Shown here one piece after another: positions 52,509 to 61,405 of a stretch of 64,000 nucleotides of DNA (position 1 is its first letter; the number at the start of each line of letters is the position of its first letter). The DNA comes from Methylothermaceae bacteria B42. GTDB taxonomy: Bacteria; Pseudomonadota; Gammaproteobacteria; Methylococcales; Methylothermaceae. Made by a program: the position numbers and the translations under genes. The stretch covers positions 1-64,000 of the forward strand of contig LSNW01000011.1 in the NCBI GenBank assembly GCA_001566965.1. Reading direction: 5' to 3'. The notes under the pieces are model-generated. The model made no database searches. It saw nothing but the letters and a program-made list of their open reading frames with translations, and was not told the origin of the DNA.

Positions 52509-55001
52509 TCAACCCTGGGGCGTCAGCCTCCAGATATCCCGGTTGTATTCGGCAATGGTGCGGTCGGAAGAAAAGCGGCCGCTTTTGGCGGTGTTGAGAA
52601 TGCTCGATTGCAGCCACCGGGGTTGGTCGAGGTACATTGCCGCCGCTTTTCGTTGGGCTTCGATATAGCTGCGGAAATCCGCCGCGGTCATCCACGGATC
52701 GAAGGGGCTTTCAATTGAGCCAATCACATCGTCGAAAATCCCTGGTTCAAAACGGTTGAAGTGGCCGTTTTTTAATAGTGCCATCACCCGCTTGAAATCT
52801 TCGTCATTATTAATAAAAGCTTCGGGGTGATAATCTCGGCGGGTTTGTTCCACCTGTTCGGCGGTCAGGCCGAACAAGAAGAAATTGTCTTCCCCTACTT
52901 CCTCCAGGATTTCGATATTGGCGCCGTCCAAGGTGCCGATGGTCAAGGCGCCGTTCATCATGAATTTCATATTACCGGTGCCGGAAGCTTCCTTGCCGGC
53001 AGTGGAAATCTGTTCGGACAGATCAGTGCCGGCGCAGATCACTTCCATGGCGGATACCCGGTAGTTGGGCAGAAACACCAAGCGTAACAAGCCTTCGGTG
53101 GCCGAATCACTATTGACTACCTGGGCGATGTTGTTGATGAGTTTGATGATTTTTTTCGCCATTTGGTAACCCGGGGCGGCCTTGCCGCCGATAATCACCG
53201 CCCGTGGGGTCCAGTTTTCAATATCGCCCCGCTTGATGCGGTCGTATAGATGGACAACATGGAGAGCGTTGAGGAGCTGGCGCTTGTATTCGTGGATTCT
53301 TTTGACCTGGACATCGAGCATGAAATTGGCAGGCAAAATCACCCCCGTTTCCTCAGCGACAAAGTCAATCAAGCGCTGCTTATTATGTTGCCGGACTTTC
53401 TGCCAGCGCTCTTGGAATTGGCCGTCGCTTGCCAGGGGCGCCAATTGTTGTAATTGCATCGTATCAGTGACCCAGCCTTCGCCGATGGTGGCGGTAATCA
53501 ATTCGCTCAAGCCCGGGTTGCTCCAGGCGAGCCAACGGCGGGGGGTGATGCCGTTGGTTTTGTTGTTGAATTTGTGAGGCCACAGATCATAGAAATCACG
53601 AAATAGCCCTTCCCTGAGGAGCCTGGAATGCAGTTCTGCCACGCCATTGACGGAAAAGCTCCCGACAATGGCCAGATACGCCATTCTGACTTGCTTTTCG
53701 CCGCCTTCTTCAATCAAGGACATGCGCGCCAGCCGGTCCATGTCGCCAGGCCAGCGTTGATCTACTTCGGCAAGAAAGCGGGCGTTGATTTCGTAGATGA
53801 TTTCCAGAATCCGCGGCAATAATTGTTCGAACAGCCGCACCGGCCATTTTTCCAATGCCTCGGGTAACAAAGTATGGTTGGTATAGGCCATGGTGCGGGA
53901 GGTGATGTTCCAGGCTTCGTCCCATGTCAAGCCGTGTTCGTCCATCAACAGCCGCATCAATTCGGCAACCGCGATGCTGGGGTGGGTGTCGTTGAGTTGG
54001 AAACAATTTTGCTCGGCAAATCTGGAAAAATCGTGACCGCGGGTCCAGACCCAGCGCCGCAGAACATCCTGCAGACTCGCCGAAGCCAGAAAATACTGCT
54101 GCCGCAAGCGCAGTTCCTTACCGTTTTCGCTGGCATCATTGGGATAGAGTACCAGGGAAATCTGTTCCGCCTTATTTTTGGCGGCCACCGCTTCCGGGTA
54201 ATCCCCTTCGTTGAATTCGTCCAGGTCGAATTCATCGGTAGCCGTGGATTTCCACAAGCGGAGGGTATTGACCGTGTCATTTTTAAACCCAGGGACCGGC
54301 ATATCGAAAGGCACCGCGAGGATATCGTGCGTATCCACCCAGCGAATCCGTGTGCTGCCATCGTCGGAAGCGACCTTCTCGGTGCGACCGCCGAAGCGAA
54401 CCCGGACCGTCAATTCCGGGCGTTCCAGTTCCCAGGCATTGCCATTGCGCAGCCAGTGGTCCGGCTCCTCCACCTGGAAGCCATTTTCAATAAGCTGTCG
54501 GAACATGCCGTATTCGTAGCGCAGGCCGTAACCCATCACCGGTAATTGCAGACTGGCGCAGCTATCGAGAAAACAGGCGGCAAGCCGACCCAAGCCACCG
54601 TTGCCGAGACCAGCATCAGGCTCGATTTCTATCAATTCTTCCAAGTAGATGCCCAGATCGTACAAGCCTTCCGTCACCGAATCGGTGATGCCCAAGTTCA
54701 ACATGGCATTTCCCAGCGCCCGCCCCAGCAAAAACTCCATGGACAAGTAGTAAGCTTGCTTGCAGCGGCTTTCGTCCACGGCATAGCGGGTATTTTTCCA
54801 GCGTTCCATCAGGCGGTCCCGGACGGTCAGCGCCAAGGAAGTGTAGGCGTAATGGGCGGACTTGCAGTTTTTGTCCCGGCCCAGGGAATAGTTGAAGTGG
54901 CGTTTATAATCGACTTTGATGTCTTTGGGAGACAACCCCAAGGGTGGTAAATCGGTGATGGATTCAGCAGGTTGGCTTTTGGCTAAGGGTTTAACAGGCA
55001 T
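52509..55001 (-). CDS. glgP: Glycogen/alpha-glucan phosphorylase
   Basis: Releases glucose-1-phosphate from glycogen or maltodextrin using pyridoxal phosphate. The 830 residues match the family. The PLP-binding Lys is in EASGTGNMKFMMNGALTIGTLDGANIEI in the C-terminal half, and the N-terminal region has LGNGGLGRLAACFLDS. No other glycogen genes are adjacent. The gene faces the tRNA pair across a short promoter region. Confidence 0.97.
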   Translation of the reverse strand: MPVKPLAKSQPAESITDLPPLGLSPKDIKVDYKRHFNYSLGRDKNCKSAHYAYTSLALTVRDRLMERWKNTRYAVDESRCKQAYYLSMEFLLGRALGNAMLNLGITDSVTEGLYDLGIYLEELIEIEPDAGLGNGGLGRLAACFLDSCASLQLPVMGYGLRYEYGMFRQLIENGFQVEEPDHWLRNGNAWELERPELTVRVRFGGRTEKVASDDGSTRIRWVDTHDILAVPFDMPVPGFKNDTVNTLRLWKSTATDEFDLDEFNEGDYPEAVAAKNKAEQISLVLYPNDASENGKELRLRQQYFLASASLQDVLRRWVWTRGHDFSRFAEQNCFQLNDTHPSIAVAELMRLLMDEHGLTWDEAWNITSRTMAYTNHTLLPEALEKWPVRLFEQLLPRILEIIYEINARFLAEVDQRWPGDMDRLARMSLIEEGGEKQVRMAYLAIVGSFSVNGVAELHSRLLREGLFRDFYDLWPHKFNNKTNGITPRRWLAWSNPGLSELITATIGEGWVTDTMQLQQLAPLASDGQFQERWQKVRQHNKQRLIDFVAEETGVILPANFMLDVQVKRIHEYKRQLLNALHVVHLYDRIKRGDIENWTPRAVIIGGKAAPGYQMAKKIIKLINNIAQVVNSDSATEGLLRLVFLPNYRVSAMEVICAGTDLSEQISTAGKEASGTGNMKFMMNGALTIGTLDGANIEILEEVGEDNFFLFGLTAEQVEQTRRDYHPEAFINNDEDFKRVMALLKNGHFNRFEPGIFDDVIGSIESPFDPWMTAADFRSYIEAQRKAAAMYLDQPRWLQSSILNTAKSGRFSSDRTIAEYNRDIWRLTPQG

Positions 55002-55094
55002 ATTTATTTTCGTACATCAATTAAAACCTTCAATTGTAAGCGCCGGGGTGCTTTTTTGCCAAACTATTAGACGAAGAACTTTGTTGATAATTTC

Positions 55095-55123
55095 TTGACG
55101 AAAAAACAACGGTTGCGTATATT
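55095..55123 (+). promoter_or_regulatory. tRNA promoter
   Basis: TTGACG at 55095-55100, a 17-base spacer and TATATT at 55118-55123: a near-consensus sigma-70 promoter about 18 bp before tRNA-Arg. It probably drives both tRNA genes. Confidence 0.85.
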
Positions 55124-55141
55124 AATGCAACTTACTCTTGA

Positions 55142-55218
55142 GCGCCCGTAGCTCAGCTGGATAGAGTACCTGGCTACGAACCAGGTGGTCGGAGGTTCGA
55201 ATCCTTCCGGGCGCGCCA
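55142..55218 (+). tRNA. tRNA-Arg (anticodon ACG)
   Basis: A 77-nt cloverleaf with acceptor GCGCCCG / CGGGCGC, D arm GCTC...GAGT, anticodon stem CCTGG / CCAGG with loop CTACGAA (anticodon ACG), T arm GGAGG-TTCGAAT-CCTTC, and an encoded CCA end. It decodes CGU and, after inosine modification, CGC and CGA. Confidence 0.98.
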
Positions 55219-55234
55219 GTAAGCAGGTTTCCAT

Positions 55235-55310
<76 letters not shown>

Positions 55311-55319
55311 AATCAGATT

Positions 55320-55354
55320 AAAGGCTTAGCTTTCCTGAAGTTAAGCCTTTTCCT
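55320..55354 (+). terminator. Terminator of the tRNA operon
   Basis: AAAGGCTTAGCTT pairs with AAGTTAAGCCTTT (one mismatch), followed by TCCTTT. It lies ten bases after tRNA-Asn. Confidence 0.8.
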
Positions 55355-55380
55355 TTACTTGAGTGACTTGCCCTCTATCC

Positions 55381-55401
55381 GCGTTGCTTTGCAAGCAACG
55401 C
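55381..55401. repeat. Short perfect palindrome
   Basis: GCGTTGCTT-TGC-AAGCAACGC, a 9-bp stem with a 3-nt loop in the gap between the tRNAs and the toxin gene. There is no U run, and its function is unknown. Confidence 0.5.
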
Positions 55402-55498
55402 TTAACCTATTTTGGTTTGATTGCTGCCCAGTAGGGTGTTTTACGCTTTTCCCGCCGATTATAAAGTCTGTCAGAACAGTATTCGCCAGACGCTGCAA

Positions 55499-55825
55499 CT
55501 AGGGTTGCAACAAACGCCGCTGCAGCAAAGCTTGCAGATCCCGGCGGCCATCAGCAATCACAAGAATGTATAAGTTTTTATGGGAAATTTGGTAAATAAT
55601 CCTGTAAGGCTTAAAGAATATTTCCCGATATTCTTTGATACCCAAGGATAGCAGCTCGCTTGGATAAGCGCCTCGCTGTGGGTTATCGGAAAGACTTGCA
55701 AAGGCGTCTTGGAACAGCGCCAGCACTTTGTCAGCTTTGCTGGGACTATCCTGCCGCCCGATGTAATTGTAAATATCCTGAAGGTCATAAACTGCATCAT
55801 CTGTTAGCAGCACTGGAAAAGACAT
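55499..55825 (-). CDS. RelE/ParE family toxin
   Basis: A 108-residue type II toxin. It shows the family layout: an N-terminal helix pair with AVYDLQDIYNYI, ASLSDNPQRGAYPSEL, then strands with KEYREIFFKPYRIIYQI and the terminal LYILVIADGRRDLQALLQRR. RelE-type members cut mRNA on the ribosome, while ParE-type members poison gyrase; the sequence does not decide which. It lies 11 bases after the antitoxin gene in the same operon. Confidence 0.9.
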   Translation of the reverse strand: MSFPVLLTDDAVYDLQDIYNYIGRQDSPSKADKVLALFQDAFASLSDNPQRGAYPSELLSLGIKEYREIFFKPYRIIYQISHKNLYILVIADGRRDLQALLQRRLLQP

Positions 55826-55836
55826 TAAAGGATTTA

Positions 55837-56100
55837 TTATTTGCCGCGAAGCCGATTTATAACTTCAGAGACAGGCTGCACCTTTCCCTCTTCTATCTGC
55901 CGCCTGCCCAGCGCAAGCATTTTTAGCAAAGCCAACATTTCTTGTGTTTGCTCATAACTGTCGATGCCTTGTATTACCACCTTGGCTTCACCATTTTGGG
56001 TGATAATCAAAGGATCTTCTTGCCTAGCCTGGTTACGCACAATTTCAGCGGCATGTGCCTTAAGGTAGCTGATTGGTTTGATTTGTCGCGATAGCTTCAT
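55837..56100 (-). CDS. Phd/YefM family antitoxin
   Basis: An 87-residue antitoxin. The ATG at 56100 is chosen because AAGGGG lies eight bases upstream; a TTG at 56106 is less likely. The N-terminal part (KPISYLKAHAAEIVRNQARQEDPLIITQNGEAKVVIQGIDSYE) is the DNA-binding Phd fold, and the C-terminal helix binds the toxin. It probably represses its own promoter, which overlaps a palindromic operator at 56133-56149. Confidence 0.9.
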   Translation of the reverse strand: MKLSRQIKPISYLKAHAAEIVRNQARQEDPLIITQNGEAKVVIQGIDSYEQTQEMLALLKMLALGRRQIEEGKVQPVSEVINRLRGK

Positions 56101-56127
56101 ATCCAAGGCCCCTTAATAACATGACTA

Positions 56128-56157
56128 AATATAGACCGTTAACGGGTCTTGAGTCAA
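56128..56157 (-). promoter_or_regulatory. Toxin-antitoxin promoter with operator palindrome
   Basis: On the minus strand there is TTGACT, an 18-base spacer and TATATT. The spacer contains the perfect palindrome CCGTTAACGG, extended by AGA/TCT arms (56133-56149). This is the usual layout for autorepression by an antitoxin-toxin complex. Confidence 0.75.
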
Positions 56158-56261
56158 GATATCCTGGAGCAGGCATTTAACAAGATTCAGGTAGAGAAAT
56201 GATTATGCTAACCTTAGCCCCTCAAACTGTCATCTAATTAAAGACTCAAGGGAGGGCTACG

Positions 56262-56852
56262 ATGTTAAAGCGGCTTTATTTCTTCAAATGGAGCTTATTG
56301 TTGACGCTGATGTTGTCGATGGTGGTTTTATTGGCCGGTTGTCCCAAGGCTTTTCAAGGTAAGGAAGCCGCCTTGCCGCCGGGGATTACCGTTGGCGATA
56401 CTTACTACACCCAATTTTCCCTGATGTTCGAAAAGAACCGCCATCGTACCACCAATTACCGGCGGGGCTTTTTGTTACCCATCAACGCCAAGGTTCAGCT
56501 GGTCAGTTTTGGGCGCAAGGGATTTGTCATTAAAGTGTTGCCTTCAGGGCCTGAAATTCAAATCGAGAATGTCCAAAAACACACCGGCGATACGCCCGAA
56601 CAGGCGTTTCACAAAATTCTGGCCAAAACGCCGGTCAATATGAAGAAGTTCACCCGCTTGGAAAGGAAAAACATTATGGTTGGAAAAGTTACCAAGGGAA
56701 TGCGCAAAGAGGCGGTAATCGCGGCCATCGGTTATCCGCCGATAACAGGCACGCCCAGTTTGGATATGGATGAATGGCGGTATTGGGCATCGCGATATGA
56801 CACTTTCATCGTGCGCTTCAAAAACGGCAAGGTCGTCGCCGTCATCAATTAA
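56262..56852 (+). CDS. Lipoprotein with BamE/SmpA-like C-terminal domain
   Basis: A 196-residue lipoprotein with lipobox LLAGC (Cys27) and GGGAGG before the ATG. The C-terminal 60 residues resemble a BamE/SmpA fold: GKVTKGMRKEAVIAAIGYPPITGTPSLDMDEWRYWASRYDTFIVRFKNGKVVAVIN. The N-terminal half has strands with no family match. It may be an envelope assembly accessory factor. It lies at the head of the ACP/LolA/MMPL group with an 18-bp gap to the ACP gene, so it may belong to it. Confidence 0.7.
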   Translation: MLKRLYFFKWSLLLTLMLSMVVLLAGCPKAFQGKEAALPPGITVGDTYYTQFSLMFEKNRHRTTNYRRGFLLPINAKVQLVSFGRKGFVIKVLPSGPEIQIENVQKHTGDTPEQAFHKILAKTPVNMKKFTRLERKNIMVGKVTKGMRKEAVIAAIGYPPITGTPSLDMDEWRYWASRYDTFIVRFKNGKVVAVIN

Positions 56853-56870
56853 TAGTTTGTGAGCCGGAAA

Positions 56871-57146
56871 ATGACGGAAAGTAATGTCGATGCGCTAATC
56901 GAAGAATTGAAAATGCTTTTGATCAAAGGCTTGCATCTGGAAGATATTTCACCCGAGGAAATCGATCCCGAAGCGCCTTTGTTTGGAGAAGGGTTGGGGC
57001 TCGATTCCATCGACGCCCTGGAAATCGGGGTCATGCTGGACCGCAATTACGGGATCAAAATCGTTTCCAACGATGAACGCAATCCCCAGATTTTTGCTTG
57101 CCTCAAATCCCTGGCCGAGTTCGTCGCCAGCAATCGCAGCAAATAA
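56871..57146 (+). CDS. Acyl carrier protein
   Basis: A 91-residue ACP. The phosphopantetheine site Ser46 lies in GLGLDSIDALEI, and helices 1-3 match the family. The ATG at 56871 fits the family N-terminus better than the GTG at 56859. In aryl-polyene and flexirubin-type clusters, ACPs of this kind precede a membrane protein and LolA/MMPL genes, exactly as here. It is not the housekeeping fatty acid ACP, which normally sits among fab genes. Confidence 0.88.
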   Translation: MTESNVDALIEELKMLLIKGLHLEDISPEEIDPEAPLFGEGLGLDSIDALEIGVMLDRNYGIKIVSNDERNPQIFACLKSLAEFVASNRSK

Positions 57147-57148
57147 CC

Positions 57149-57766
57149 ATGCGCCAGGCAATCTTCGCCTCCCTCGCCGTGGTTTTACTGTTGGCCTACC
57201 CTTTTCTGATGCAATCCCTGGCCGAACGGGGATGGCATGGTTTTTTGCCCTGGTTGCTTGCCGGAATTTTGGGGTGGCGGGCTTTGCGTGTCCGTTCCAG
57301 GGCGGAAAGATGGTTGTGGGCGGGATTGTCCGTGGCGCTGGTGATTGGGGTGTTGTGGCTGGGGCCGGTCGTTACCAAGACCGTGCCCGGCGTTACTTTT
57401 TTACTACTGGCGTGGGTATTCGGCCGGACCTTGCGTTCCCTCCCTCCCTTGATTGAACGCATGGTGCGGTTGCAATTTAAAGACATTCCGCCCCACCTTT
57501 TGGCGTATACCCGCCGCTTGACCCAGATCTGGACGGTTTTCTTTGTTTTACTGGCCTTGCTGTCTTTCGCCTTGACCTGGCTGGCATCCGAGCAGGTCTG
57601 GACCTGGTTTCACGGCATTGGCATTTACCTTTTGATAGGGCTGCTGATGCTGGGGGAGTATCTGTACCGCCGCTGGCGCTTCCCGGACCTGGACCGGGCG
57701 CCGCCGCCCCATGAAACCTTGCGGGAAGTCATCAAGCATGGGAAAAGTTTATGGAAAAACTCTTGA
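57149..57766 (+). CDS. COG4648-like membrane protein of aryl-polyene type clusters
   Basis: A 205-residue integral membrane protein with about six hydrophobic segments and a basic C-terminal tail. It starts at ATG 57149, two bases after the ACP stop. COG4648-like proteins sit next to ACP genes in aryl-polyene clusters; their exact role is not settled. It overlaps the LolA-like gene by 16 bases. Confidence 0.7.
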   Translation: MRQAIFASLAVVLLLAYPFLMQSLAERGWHGFLPWLLAGILGWRALRVRSRAERWLWAGLSVALVIGVLWLGPVVTKTVPGVTFLLLAWVFGRTLRSLPPLIERMVRLQFKDIPPHLLAYTRRLTQIWTVFFVLLALLSFALTWLASEQVWTWFHGIGIYLLIGLLMLGEYLYRRWRFPDLDRAPPPHETLREVIKHGKSLWKNS

Positions 57767-58377
57767 CACTTATTAAAACCGGGATCGGTTTTCTTTTGCT
57801 GTTTGCCCCTTTTTGCCAGGCCGGCCCCGATACCATTTACCGCCAGCTTCGCCTCAACCAACCCACCCAATACTTATATAAAGAATCCCGCCAGGTCAAG
57901 TTGCTAACCAACCCTTGGCAAGGGGATGGTTATATGCTGGCTTCCCCCGACGGGGTGATGATCAAGCTCCAGCTCAGCCCGCACCGGGTCATTATGGCGG
58001 CGACGCCCGATGAGTTATTGTATTTTGACAGCCGCAGCGGCGAACGGCGCCGGCTTTCGCTGCCTTCCAACTATTCCCAAGTCCAGGGCGTTTTGTTGCT
58101 GCGCCATTTGATGCAAAGCGACCTGGAAGCGGTCCAGCGCAATTACAAGATGACAGTCACCCAAAATGACGGACACTGGAAAATACAGCTATTTCCCTTG
58201 GATCCTGATGCCGCCCCGTTTAAAAAGGTCGTATTGGAAGAAAAGGACAAACAACGCGTCCTGACCCTGGAGGAAAAGGACGGAGATATCAGCCGGACGG
58301 CATTTGTCCTCGATCAAGAGGGCGCGGATTTACGTTTTACCATTGCCCGCCTGCTGCGGGAAGCCCGCGGGGAATGA
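57751..58377 (+). CDS. LolA-like outer membrane lipoprotein carrier
   Basis: A 208-residue periplasmic protein with a signal peptide ending near CQA/GPD. Strand pattern and motifs (GDGYMLASPDGVMIKLQLSPHRVIMAATPDELLYFD) fit the LolA fold, which binds acyl chains. It overlaps the membrane protein gene by 16 bases and the MMPL gene by four, so the set is translationally coupled. In aryl-polyene clusters such LolA homologues are thought to carry lipid through the periplasm. Confidence 0.82.
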   Translation: MEKLLTLIKTGIGFLLLFAPFCQAGPDTIYRQLRLNQPTQYLYKESRQVKLLTNPWQGDGYMLASPDGVMIKLQLSPHRVIMAATPDELLYFDSRSGERRRLSLPSNYSQVQGVLLLRHLMQSDLEAVQRNYKMTVTQNDGHWKIQLFPLDPDAAPFKKVVLEEKDKQRVLTLEEKDGDISRTAFVLDQEGADLRFTIARLLREARGE

Positions 58378-60674
58378 AGCGGCAACTCACTATCCTGGCA
58401 CTGCTGGGATTAATAATCGCGGCATTGGCCTGGCAACTGCGTTTCGAGTCCCGCTTGTCGGTATTCTTTCTGGGCGAAGTTGGCCCGGGCATGAAAATGG
58501 TGGAAAAATTGCAGCACCAGGTTTTTGCCCGCCGTTACTTGTTGGCGGTAGCGCCCAAAGAAAAGAGCGCCGCCGAAGCAGCCGGGCTGGTCAACCTGGG
58601 TCAAACCTTTTTACACCAGCTCGCCAAGCAGCCAGGCGTTGCCAAAGCCTGGCCCGCCTTTGCGCCGCCGGTTTCCATCAACCAGGTGATTCGCCGTTAC
58701 GCCAGCCACGCCTGGCAGATCTATAGTCTCAACCCCGAGCGGGAGGCGCGGCGGCTGCTCTCAATCGATGCCTTGCCGCAACGGGCAGCGCTACTGAAAC
58801 AATCGTTATTATCCCCGTTTGGCGATCTGATCCAGCAAATCGCCCCCCAGGACCCCCTGCTTTTGACCCTGGAGGCCTTTGCCGATTGGCGGGACAAGCT
58901 GCAAGACAATAGCAGAACCCTGGAAGATTTTTATCCCATTGTTTTGGAAAGCCAGGCCGCCGCTTTTGATTTCACTGCCCAGCGGGAGCTGCAAAAGGCC
59001 ATCCGGCAACTATTCGATCAACTGGTACGGACGACCGGGGCTGAGTTGGAGCTTACCATGACCGGCGTGCCGGTCTTTGCCGTGGCCGCGCAAAGCAGGA
59101 TTCAAGCCGACGTCAACCGGGTGACCTTGATTTCCAGCCTGGGCGTGATGCTAGTTTTTATCCTGTTGTTCCGTAATCTGAAAAGCTTGCTGGCCACCTT
59201 TCTGGTGCTGGTATTTGCCTTTGCCACCGGCGCGTTGGCCGTCCAGGTGAGTTTCGGCTATGTTCATGGCTTGACCCTGGCGTTGGGCGCCACCTTGATT
59301 GGCGTGTGCGTGGACTATCCCATTCATGTGATGGCCCATTGGCGCGGAGGGCAAACGGATGGCGAATCAATCGCCAACAGGTTGTGGCCGGCGCTGATCA
59401 TGGGCGGCGGCACCACCGTGGTGGGTTATCTGGCGTTGGCGGCCACTGGCTATCCGGGCTTCCGCCAGATTGCGGTATTCGCCAGCGTGGGCATTGTCAC
59501 CGCCTTGCTGATGACGCGCTATGGCTTGCCTGCTTTTCTGGGAAAAAACCGCAGCATTACCCCTTTGAAAGTCCCGGGCTTGACGGCTTGGCTTGCTCTT
59601 TGCCGGCGCTATCCGCTGGGACTTAAAGCGGCGGTGGTTGTACTGCTGGCGGGAGCGCTTCTGGTAATACCCAAGCTCCAGTGGCTGGATGACTTGGAGC
59701 GGCTGGCGGCTATTGATCCCAAGCTCAGGCAGCAGGACCACGCTATCCGCGCCCGCTTGGGCGGGATCGAACCGGGCCGGGCGGTCTTGATTGAAGGCCG
59801 TGACTTGGAAACCGCCCTGATCCGTGCGGAGGCAGCGACCCGGGTGTTGCGGCGCCTCAAGCAACAAAAATCGCTGCATGATTTCCATGGGATATATCCT
59901 CTGCTGGTGTCGAGGAAGTTGCAGGAAAAAAATGCCCGTATATATACGGGCCAACTTACCCCCGCTTTGGCGGAATACTGGCGCTGGGTCTTGTCGGAAC
60001 AGGGCTTGGCCGCCGATGTTTTGGGGAATCTAACACCCAAACATAAGTCCTGGCTGGATAATGAAGCCGCGCTCCGGTCGGAAGTAGCCGAGTTTCTGGT
60101 GGGTCAGTGGGAAGAGACCGAAGAGGGCGTTCAACTCGCCTTCTGGCTCGGGCCGCATCAGCCCCAGGCGGTGCGGGAAGCATTGGCCGGGCTTGCCGGG
60201 GTTTCCTATTTCAGCCAGAGAGCGCAAATCAATGCCCTGGCGGAACGCTACCGGCAACGGGCGATTGTCGCCTTGAGCATGGGTTTGGGAGTGATTTTCG
60301 CCGGGCTTTGGTGGCGTTACCGCACCCCTGTCACCGCGCTGCGGGTATTGCTGCCGGCATTGACGGGCATGGTATTCATTCTGGCCGCCTTTGCCGTGTT
60401 GCAACTACCGGTCAGTTTCTTCCATTTGATTGCCGCGCTTCTGGCCATCGCCATTTGCGTCGATTACGGGATTTTCTATACCGAACGCCGGGGAGGCGAT
60501 CCCGATGCCACTTTTCAGGCCATGGGTGCTTCCATGCTGACGACTTTGACCGCCTTTGCCGCCTTGGGGATGGCGCAGATGCCGGTTCTGAAAATGCTTT
60601 CCCTGGCGGTTGCTTGCGGCGTGGTTGCGGGATTTTTGTTGTGTCCGGTGATGATTCCTACAAAATCAAATTAA
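58374..60674 (+). CDS. MMPL/RND-family lipid exporter
   Basis: A 766-residue membrane protein with a helix near the N-terminus, a first periplasmic domain (about 40-240), then helices in the 250-400 region (LGVMLVFILLFRN; GYVHGLTLALGATLIGVCVDYPIHVMAHW), a second periplasmic domain and a repeat of the helical block (FHLIAALLAIAICVDYGIFYTER). This is the MMPL layout for lipid or glycolipid export across the inner membrane. It ends the coupled ACP/membrane/LolA/MMPL group. Confidence 0.88.
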   Translation: MKRQLTILALLGLIIAALAWQLRFESRLSVFFLGEVGPGMKMVEKLQHQVFARRYLLAVAPKEKSAAEAAGLVNLGQTFLHQLAKQPGVAKAWPAFAPPVSINQVIRRYASHAWQIYSLNPEREARRLLSIDALPQRAALLKQSLLSPFGDLIQQIAPQDPLLLTLEAFADWRDKLQDNSRTLEDFYPIVLESQAAAFDFTAQRELQKAIRQLFDQLVRTTGAELELTMTGVPVFAVAAQSRIQADVNRVTLISSLGVMLVFILLFRNLKSLLATFLVLVFAFATGALAVQVSFGYVHGLTLALGATLIGVCVDYPIHVMAHWRGGQTDGESIANRLWPALIMGGGTTVVGYLALAATGYPGFRQIAVFASVGIVTALLMTRYGLPAFLGKNRSITPLKVPGLTAWLALCRRYPLGLKAAVVVLLAGALLVIPKLQWLDDLERLAAIDPKLRQQDHAIRARLGGIEPGRAVLIEGRDLETALIRAEAATRVLRRLKQQKSLHDFHGIYPLLVSRKLQEKNARIYTGQLTPALAEYWRWVLSEQGLAADVLGNLTPKHKSWLDNEAALRSEVAEFLVGQWEETEEGVQLAFWLGPHQPQAVREALAGLAGVSYFSQRAQINALAERYRQRAIVALSMGLGVIFAGLWWRYRTPVTALRVLLPALTGMVFILAAFAVLQLPVSFFHLIAALLAIAICVDYGIFYTERRGGDPDATFQAMGASMLTTLTAFAALGMAQMPVLKMLSLAVACGVVAGFLLCPVMIPTKSN

Positions 60675-60714
60675 GGAGGGAGAGAGGTCATTCCCAATCT
60701 TCCTTTAGTTAGCA

Positions 60715-61149
60715 TCAAGTCCGCCAGGGATGCTCCGGCAAATCCGTCACCCCAATGACTTTTACCCCGGCCAGGGCCACCTGCCGGTCATTTTCCACCG
60801 CGCTGCCGCTTACCCCGATGCCTCCCAGCAGCACCCCGTTTTCATCCACAATCGGCAGTCCACCGGGGAAGGTAATCAGCCCGCCGTTGGAATGTTCAAT
60901 GCCGTATAAAGGCCCGCCGGGTTGAGACAGCTTGCCGATTTCTTCCGTGGGCATGCCGAACAGGCAAGCGGTTTCGGCTTTCTTGATAGCGATATCGGTG
61001 CTGCCAATCCAGGCATCGTCCATCCGCATGAAAGCTTTTAAGTCGGCGCCTGAATCCACTACGGCAATACACATTTTGGTATGGATTTTCTTGGCCTCTT
61101 CTATGGCGGCTTCAATGGCTCGATTGGCTTGAACGAAAGTCACATGCAT
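60715..61149 (-). CDS. GlcG/HbpS family protein
   Basis: A 144-residue cytoplasmic protein of the GlcG/HbpS (haem-degrading) family. It begins with [20 protein letters not shown] and VAVVDSG-like strands, has the [27 protein letters not shown] loop, and ends with [21 protein letters not shown]. HbpS members bind haem or cobalamin; GlcG's role is unknown. It is convergent with the MMPL gene and divergent from the large hydrolase gene. Confidence 0.88.
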   Translation of the reverse strand: MHVTFVQANRAIEAAIEEAKKIHTKMCIAVVDSGADLKAFMRMDDAWIGSTDIAIKKAETACLFGMPTEEIGKLSQPGGPLYGIEHSNGGLITFPGGLPIVDENGVLLGGIGVSGSAVENDRQVALAGVKVIGVTDLPEHPWRT

Positions 61150-61405
61150 GGCGATCTTCTTCTGGTGATGAATTGTTGAAATCCTAAGTTATCACAAAAA
61201 ATTAAAAACATGGTGTGAGGCGATAAAGGTCAAGGGCTTTGGAGTACAGAGGCGTATTTTTCACGTTAGATAAATATATATTGCGCTTTATGTACGAATA
61301 CATTTACAATCAAATTATATAATCCGGCCATTTTTTGTTGGTATTCATCAACAGTGATGCCCGGATTCAGAAAAATCAAAAAGAAAGCAGCTTCCGGAGT
61401 ACTCG

